NCBI GenBank assembly: GCA_964429575.1
Contig: CAYSCX010000075.1
Span: 1 to 7,823, forward strand
Length of the DNA stretch: 7,823 nucleotides
Source of the DNA: CAYSCX01 sp964429575
GTDB taxonomy: Bacteria; Desulfobacterota; Binatia; Binatales; Binataceae
Direction: 5' to 3'
Shown here: piece by piece, positions 6,604-7,823 of the stretch
Layout of the letters: each line of letters starts with the position of its first letter
Numbering within the stretch: position 1 is the first letter of the stretch
The notes under the pieces: model-generated
Told to the model about the DNA's origin: nothing
Seen by the model: only the letters and a program-made list of their open reading frames with translations
Databases searched by the model: none
Program-made: the position numbers and the translations under genes

Positions 6604-7524
6604 TTGGAAGTCGCGCTCAAGATCGACGTCGATACACATCGCGGACTCGCCGAGGGCGTGCCGCGGCTTGCGCGGATGCTTGAGCGCGAACGGGCCCTGG
6701 CGAGCTTCTACGTCGCGATGGGTCCGGATAACTCGGGCCGCGCGCTGGTCAGATTGTTCAAGAACCCCGGCTTTCTCAAAAAGATGTTGCGCACGCGCGC
6801 GGTGGGAACCTACGGATTGCGCACCGTTCTTTCCGGCACGCTGCTACCGGCGCGGCCGGTGGGCGCTGCGTTTCCAACGCTGCTGCGCGAATTGCGAGAG
6901 CGCGGTTTCGAGGTGGGCGTTCACGGTTACGATCACGTGAAATGGCAGGATCAGCTAGATGCGCTCGGCGAAAACGGCGTGCGCGCGGAAGTTCACGACG
7001 CGTTCGAGGCGTACCGCGCGATATTCGGAGAGCCCGCGCGCGCATTTGCAGCGCCAGGATGGCGGACAAACACGGTCGCGATGACGGTGCTCGACACAAT
7101 GGGGCTCAGCTATCGAAGCGACACGCGCGGAGCCGGGCCGTATCGATGCGCGGTCGATGGACGAGTGCTTGCGACGCCGGAGATTCCGACCACGCTGCCG
7201 ACACTCGATGAAGTGGTGGGACGCCGCGAGGTTGGTGATTCGGCGGCGCTGCTCAAGTTCTTTATCGAGCGGTTCAAAGACGAGACACTCAACGTTCACA
7301 CGGCGCATGCGGAGACGGAGGGGATGGCGCAGCTCGAGTGGTTCACCGCATTAGTGCGGACGCTCAATGAGCGCGGCGCGAAGTTCGTGCGGCTCGCGGA
7401 GGTCGCGAAGCGGCTGAGCGTCGCGGAGCTGCCGGTGTGTGAGGTGGTGCGCGGAACAATCGAGGGACGCGCGGGATGGGTGGCGATGCAAAAGGGTCGA
7501 GAGCCTCGACGCCCAATAACATGA
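6604..7524 (+). CDS. arnD: 4-deoxy-4-formamido-L-arabinose-phosphoundecaprenol deformylase
   Basis: ArnD removes the formyl group from undecaprenyl-phosphate-Ara4FN, making the transfer step irreversible. The protein is 306 aa (E. coli 296), a polysaccharide-deacetylase (NodB-like) fold. It starts VALKIDVDTHRGLAEGVPRL against E. coli [20 protein letters not shown], with D8/D10 as the catalytic/metal aspartates. VHGYDH provides H107 and H111 as the likely metal histidines, and VHTAHAE (H232, H235) matches the C-terminal catalytic-histidine motif. ASFYVAMGPDNSGR, SDTRGAGPYR, IPTTLPTLDEVVGR and VVRGTIEGRAGWVAMQ are strongly ArnD-specific. Start: TTG 6604 is the only start codon between the upstream stop and IDVDT, and it has an AGAGG ribosome site. 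The last ten codons, after the conserved GRAGW motif, lie within the right copy of the ~120-nt repeat, so the C-terminal tail (EPRRPIT) is repeat-derived. Confidence 0.93.
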   Translation: MEVALKIDVDTHRGLAEGVPRLARMLERERALASFYVAMGPDNSGRALVRLFKNPGFLKKMLRTRAVGTYGLRTVLSGTLLPARPVGAAFPTLLRELRERGFEVGVHGYDHVKWQDQLDALGENGVRAEVHDAFEAYRAIFGEPARAFAAPGWRTNTVAMTVLDTMGLSYRSDTRGAGPYRCAVDGRVLATPEIPTTLPTLDEVVGRREVGDSAALLKFFIERFKDETLNVHTAHAETEGMAQLEWFTALVRTLNERGAKFVRLAEVAKRLSVAELPVCEVVRGTIEGRAGWVAMQKGREPRRPIT

Positions 7525-7615
7525 GATGAGGTGTCGGTAGGGGAAGCGCTCCCGTTGGTCGGGTTGGTGAGAAGGAGGGCGCACTGCCGTGCGCCCCTAC
7601 GCAGAGAGGGAGAGG
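7496..7615. repeat. ~120-nt direct repeat, right copy, overlapping the arnD 3' end
   Basis: Counterpart of 3270-3390, in the same orientation. It begins with the small hairpin GTCGAG-AGC-CTCGAC (7496-7510), inside arnD, continues CCAATAACA and CCCGTTGGTCGGG, then the 23-nt hairpin at 7576-7598 and the tail AGAGGGAGAGG. The middle part, about 7522-7546, is the least conserved. Together the two copies enclose the arnC-to-arnD block. Confidence 0.85.
7576..7598. repeat. 23-nt GC-rich hairpin repeat, copy 3
   Basis: AGGGCGCAC-TGCC-GTGCGCCCCT, a near-perfect stem with one extra C. It lies 52 nt after the arnD stop and 51 nt before copy 4. It could end or protect the arn transcript; no T tract is present. 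Confidence 0.8.
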
Positions 7616-7626
7616 CTAAGAAGCGG

Positions 7627-7649
7627 AGGGCGCATCACGATGCGCCCCT
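7627..7649. repeat. 23-nt GC-rich hairpin repeat, copy 4
   Basis: AGGGCGCATCACGATGCGCCCCT, with the tail ACACGGAGAGGGAGAG. With copy 3 it makes a degenerate tandem pair at 51-nt spacing. It lies about 80 nt upstream of the next gene. I see no convincing promoter in the remaining 7668-7728 stretch. Confidence 0.8.
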
Positions 7650-7728
7650 ACACGGAGAGGGAGAGCGAGCAGAAACGGGCGGCCCGTGGTATGAGTCGGG
7701 CACCATTGGAACGAGGGAGAAGAACCTG

Positions 7729-7823
7729 ATGCCGTCACAGCAACTGGTTGCGGAACATCCCAAGGAGGTAGGACTCGATCCCGCGAAGGTCGAGGCGCTG
7801 TTCGAACGCGCGCAGCGCGAGAT
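7729..7823 (+). CDS. N terminus of a probable serine hydrolase (beta-lactamase family), cut by the window
   Basis: Only 31 codons are visible. After a short polar start (MPSQQLVAEHP) comes EVGLDPAKVEALFERAQREI, which resembles the first helix of penicillin-binding-protein-like serine hydrolases and class C beta-lactamase/esterase relatives, often GLDPxRLxxLxxxxxxxI. The catalytic SxxK motif would lie beyond the window, so the family call is not confirmed. There is no signal peptide at the visible start, which would suggest a cytoplasmic enzyme rather than a secreted beta-lactamase. ATG 7729 has a purine-rich stretch GAGGGAGAAG just upstream. It is separated from arnD by 204 nt of repeats and is probably not part of the arn operon. 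Confidence 0.6.
   Translation, partial: MPSQQLVAEHPKEVGLDPAKVEALFERAQRE

Noticed and set aside
6037..6639. Leftward reading frame of 200 codons opposite the decarboxylase gene
   Set aside because: It is His/Arg-rich and antisense to conserved SDR coding sequence; no family features.
791..7649. CRISPR array
   Set aside because: The 23-nt repeats are kilobases apart except for one pair, are self-complementary and have similar, not unique, flanks. There are no cas genes.

Overview
The window is GC-rich bacterial DNA, with dense coding, GC-rich third codon positions and many spurious antisense reading frames. The main genes form the 4-amino-4-deoxy-L-arabinose (L-Ara4N) lipid A modification pathway, so the host should be a Gram-negative-type (diderm) bacterium that makes LPS. 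Protein divergence from the enteric homologues, the split arnA, and the abundant GC-rich intergenic hairpins fit a soil or environmental lineage rather than Enterobacteriaceae. I cannot place the phylum from this sequence alone.

Layout: (1) 1-669, + strand, the 3' part of an exported protein of unknown function. (2) 670-847, a gap between convergent genes filled with repeats. (3) 848-1315, - strand, a short RodZ-like protein with a helix-turn-helix domain and one membrane segment. (4) 1516-3210, - strand, arnT, the membrane transferase that moves L-Ara4N onto lipid A. (5) 3211-3478, the divergent gap, holding one copy of a ~120-nt repeat. (6) 3479-7524, + strand, four genes: arnC (GT2 transferase), a free-standing ArnA formyltransferase, a free-standing ArnA-type UDP-glucuronate decarboxylase/dehydrogenase, and arnD (deformylase). 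(7) 7525-7728, a second copy of the ~120-nt repeat plus another hairpin repeat. (8) 7729-end, the start of a probable serine-hydrolase/beta-lactamase-family protein.

Expected working order: the dehydrogenase makes UDP-4-keto-arabinose; an ArnB aminotransferase (not in this window) makes UDP-L-Ara4N; the formyltransferase N-formylates it; ArnC moves the formylated sugar to undecaprenyl phosphate; ArnD removes the formyl group; an undecaprenyl-Ara4N flippase (ArnE/F, not in this window) moves it across the inner membrane; ArnT attaches L-Ara4N to lipid A. The result is reduced negative charge on LPS and, in known systems, resistance to polymyxin-type cationic peptides.

The most notable points are these: ArnA is two genes, split exactly at the domain linker with a 74-nt repeat in the gap; the four-gene block is bracketed by direct repeats of ~120 nt; a 23-nt hairpin occurs four times; and arnB is not linked. 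The pathway itself is known. I saw no clear sign of a wholly new biological system.
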